A stretch of DNA of 6,987 bases from Candidatus Cloacimonadota bacterium (GTDB lineage: Bacteria; Cloacimonadota; Cloacimonadia; Cloacimonadales; TCS61), in NCBI GenBank assembly GCA_030628755.1, contig DAOVQH010000133.1:1-6987 (forward strand), read 5' to 3'. This document shows positions 5,298 to 6,987 of this stretch, in pieces. Numbering within the stretch: position 1 is the first letter of the stretch; each line of letters begins with the position of its first letter. The notes below the pieces were generated by a model. It was given only the letters and a program-made list of their open reading frames with translations. It made no database searches and was not told where the DNA came from. The position numbers and the translations under genes were made by a program.

Positions 5298-6535
5298 GAT
5301 TAAATAAAAATATCACCGGCTGGTTGATGTATGACTTTGCCAATTCTTCTTTCACAACTATAATTGTAACTGTTATTTATAGTGTATATTTCAAAAATGT
5401 TGTTGTGAATCAAGGGGAAGTGGGAACTGCATTATGGGGGAGAGCTGTCAGTATTTCCATGCTTATGGTAGCAATTACTGCCCCGATTTTCGGAGCTGTT
5501 GCAGATTTTTCTCGAGCCAAAAAAAAATTCCTGTTTTATATGACATATCTCACTGTTATTTTCACTGCCCTTTTATATTTTGTTAAAGCCGGGAATATTT
5601 TCACAGGAATGTTATTTTTCATTATAGCTAATTTTGGATTTAACAGTGGGAATGTATTTTATAATGCACTTCTGCCAGATATTGTTCACAGGAAGGATAT
5701 AGGTAAGGTTTCCGGTTGGGGATGGTCTGTTGGGTATATTGGTGGATTGGTTGCATTGCTTTTGATCCTGCCCTTGGTTCATAATAAATGGATAAGATTG
5801 GTTTTCCCAACAGTGGCAGCATTTTTTGGAATTTTTGCCATTCCCACCTTTTTACTTCTAAGAGAAATTAAAAAACCATCGAAAAGAACAAACTATTTCA
5901 AAACTGCAATTGGAAGAATCAGGACATCGGTTAAAAACATCAGACACTTTAAAGAGCTTGTAAAATATATAATCAGCTATCTTGTTTACAATGATGGGAT
6001 TATTATTGTCATCAGCTTTGCTGCAATCTATGGAGCTACACGTTTTGGAATGAATGAAAAGCAGCTGATTACATATTTCATTATTGCCAATATAACCTCG
6101 ATGATCGGTGCTTTTGTTTTTGGATATATTCTCGATAAAATTGGTGCAAAGAGAACCATCTCCATAACTCTTCTGATATGGATAGGAGTAGTTGTGTGGG
6201 CATTTCTCTGTAGTAATGTGAATGAATTTTATCTTGTAGGAATGCTTGCCGGGATTGCCATCGGGTCAAGTCAATCAAGTAGCAGGTCTATGCTTGCTCT
6301 TCTTTCACCCCAGGATAAAATGGCGGAATTTTTTGGATTCTACTCTGTTACAGGAAGATTAGCTTCAATTATGGGTCCATTGATTTATGGGGAAATATCA
6401 AGAATAACCGGTAATCAAAGATGGGCGATTTTATCAATAGTTCTATTTTTTATAGTTGGCGTAATACTTCTTCAAACCGTTAATGAAACAAAAGGTAAAA
6501 AAATCGCTTTAAGCTGGACCAATCCAGATAATTAA
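5294..6535 (+). CDS. UMF1/Atg22-type major facilitator transporter
   Basis: This 413-residue polytopic inner-membrane protein has about 11-12 hydrophobic helices. It begins with ITGWLMYDFANSSFTTII, the N-terminal hallmark of the UMF1 (Atg22-like) branch of the major facilitator superfamily. Other family features are TAPIFGAVADFSRAKKKFL (the helix 2-3 loop, about 62-80), FYNALLPDI (122-130), SGWGWSVGYIGG (140-151), the second-half start FKELVKYIISYLVYNDGI (219-236), GYILDKIGAKRT (277-288) and FYSVTGRLASIMGPLIYG (349-366). Yeast Atg22 exports amino acids from the vacuole, but bacterial members have no firmly established substrate, so none is assigned. The ATG overlaps the recF stop (ATGA, 5294-5297), implying translational coupling. 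Its link with recF is probably positional rather than functional. Confidence 0.88.
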   Translation: MRLNKNITGWLMYDFANSSFTTIIVTVIYSVYFKNVVVNQGEVGTALWGRAVSISMLMVAITAPIFGAVADFSRAKKKFLFYMTYLTVIFTALLYFVKAGNIFTGMLFFIIANFGFNSGNVFYNALLPDIVHRKDIGKVSGWGWSVGYIGGLVALLLILPLVHNKWIRLVFPTVAAFFGIFAIPTFLLLREIKKPSKRTNYFKTAIGRIRTSVKNIRHFKELVKYIISYLVYNDGIIIVISFAAIYGATRFGMNEKQLITYFIIANITSMIGAFVFGYILDKIGAKRTISITLLIWIGVVVWAFLCSNVNEFYLVGMLAGIAIGSSQSSSRSMLALLSPQDKMAEFFGFYSVTGRLASIMGPLIYGEISRITGNQRWAILSIVLFFIVGVILLQTVNETKGKKIALSWTNPDN

Positions 6536-6607
6536 ATTTAAAAAAAGTTTACAAAAAAGATATTTAAAATTTCATTGATTTAAAAATATTAGTAAATTGG
6601 GGGATAA
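6536..6607 (+). promoter_or_regulatory. Short AT-rich gap with the panD ribosome-binding site
   Basis: This 72-bp stretch is almost entirely A and T. A TTTACA box (6548-6553) could be a -35 element, but no convincing -10 stands 16-18 bases downstream. GGGGGA (6599-6604) lies four bases before the panD ATG and is a plausible, though unusual, Shine-Dalgarno site. No terminator hairpin is visible after the transporter gene, so panD may also be reached by read-through from dnaN-recF. Confidence 0.35.
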
Positions 6608-6967
6608 ATGCTGAGAACAGTACTTTTATCGAAAATCCATCGAGCCAATGTGACATTCAGAGATTTAAACTATATTGGAAGCATAACTATAGATAAAAAA
6701 CTTTTGGAAGCAACAGGAATGAAACTGCATGAAAAAGTAGAAATTTATAATATCAGTAATGGAAACAGGTTTGCAACTTATATTTTCGAAGGAGAAGCAG
6801 GATCCGGTATCATTGGTATTAATGGTGCAGCAGCAAGACTTGTAAGCATTGGTGATAAAATAATAATTGTAAATTACTGTCAACTGGATGAGAAGGAAAT
6901 CAAAGATCATATACCAAAAGTAATAGTTATCGAAGATAAAAAAAATCTTAAGTTCACAGAGGTATAA
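6608..6967 (+). CDS. panD: Aspartate 1-decarboxylase proenzyme
   Basis: PanD decarboxylates L-aspartate to beta-alanine, the precursor joined to pantoate by PanC to give pantothenate. It is a pyruvoyl enzyme made as a proenzyme that cleaves itself. The 119-residue product is typical in length and keeps the key positions in Escherichia coli numbering: K9 and H11 (LLSKIHRANVT), Y22 and the self-cleavage pair G24-S25 (NYIGSITID), R54 and Y58 (NGNRFATY) and N72 (GINGAAARL). Cleavage between G24 and S25 would give a short beta chain and an alpha chain whose Ser25 becomes the pyruvoyl group. The ATG follows a G-rich ribosome site. The bacterial protein usually needs or benefits from a maturation factor in some lineages (PanM in enterics); none is visible here. 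A possible next gene starts directly at its stop. Confidence 0.96.
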   Translation: MLRTVLLSKIHRANVTFRDLNYIGSITIDKKLLEATGMKLHEKVEIYNISNGNRFATYIFEGEAGSGIIGINGAAARLVSIGDKIIIVNYCQLDEKEIKDHIPKVIVIEDKKNLKFTEV

Positions 6968-6987
6968 TTGAAACCGATCCTGGTTAA
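6968..6987 (+). CDS. Possible start of a further gene, cut by the window edge
   Basis: A TTG immediately follows the panD stop and would begin a product reading MKPILV and continuing beyond the window. GAGGT (6959-6963), inside the last panD codons, ends four bases before it and is a good Shine-Dalgarno match, which supports the start. Six residues are too few to name a family. A pantothenate gene such as panC would fit the neighbourhood but cannot be shown. Confidence 0.35.

Overview
The window is AT-rich (roughly one third G+C by eye) and every convincing gene lies on the + strand. An outer-membrane-type beta-barrel protein implies a Gram-negative, double-membraned bacterium. The AT-rich coding and the dnaN-recF pair with no adjacent dnaA or gyrB would fit a member of the FCB/Cloacimonadota-like anaerobes, but that placement is a weak inference; no marker gene here fixes the taxon.

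Layout. (1) Positions 2-547 hold the C-terminal part of a secreted beta-barrel protein whose start lies outside the window. Three bases later (551-2425) comes a membrane-bound CHASE2-type class III adenylate cyclase, so the two probably share a transcript, which ends at a hairpin plus T-run at about 2457-2483. (2) A 284-bp gap without a convincing gene leads to a strong Shine-Dalgarno site and an HU-family DNA-binding protein (2710-2982), closed by a textbook intrinsic terminator (2999-3033). (3) A second unit contains dnaN (3082-4200), recF, and a UMF1/Atg22-type major facilitator transporter (5294-6535) whose start overlaps the recF stop by ATGA. (4) After a 72-bp AT-rich gap comes panD (6608-6967), then a possible TTG start of a further gene cut by the window edge.

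How the genes relate: HU, the DNA polymerase sliding clamp and RecF form a DNA replication, repair and chromosome-organisation block. PanD supplies beta-alanine for pantothenate and coenzyme A. The cyclase makes a second messenger in response to an unknown extracytoplasmic signal.

The most notable observation is at the 5' end of recF. The reading frame that follows the dnaN stop directly (TTG at 4201) encodes the expected RecF N-terminus (MEISFLKLTNYR...), but a perfect small palindrome (TCCCGA-CATA-TCGGGA) interrupts it and shifts the frame. That frame stops at TGA 4252-4254, while the rest of RecF resumes from an ATG at 4251 that lies inside the hairpin. RecF is therefore either made in two pieces by stop-restart coupling, made without its first beta strand, or damaged by insertion of a small palindromic element. 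The rest of the window is ordinary housekeeping content; I see no phage, insertion sequence, CRISPR array or RNA gene.
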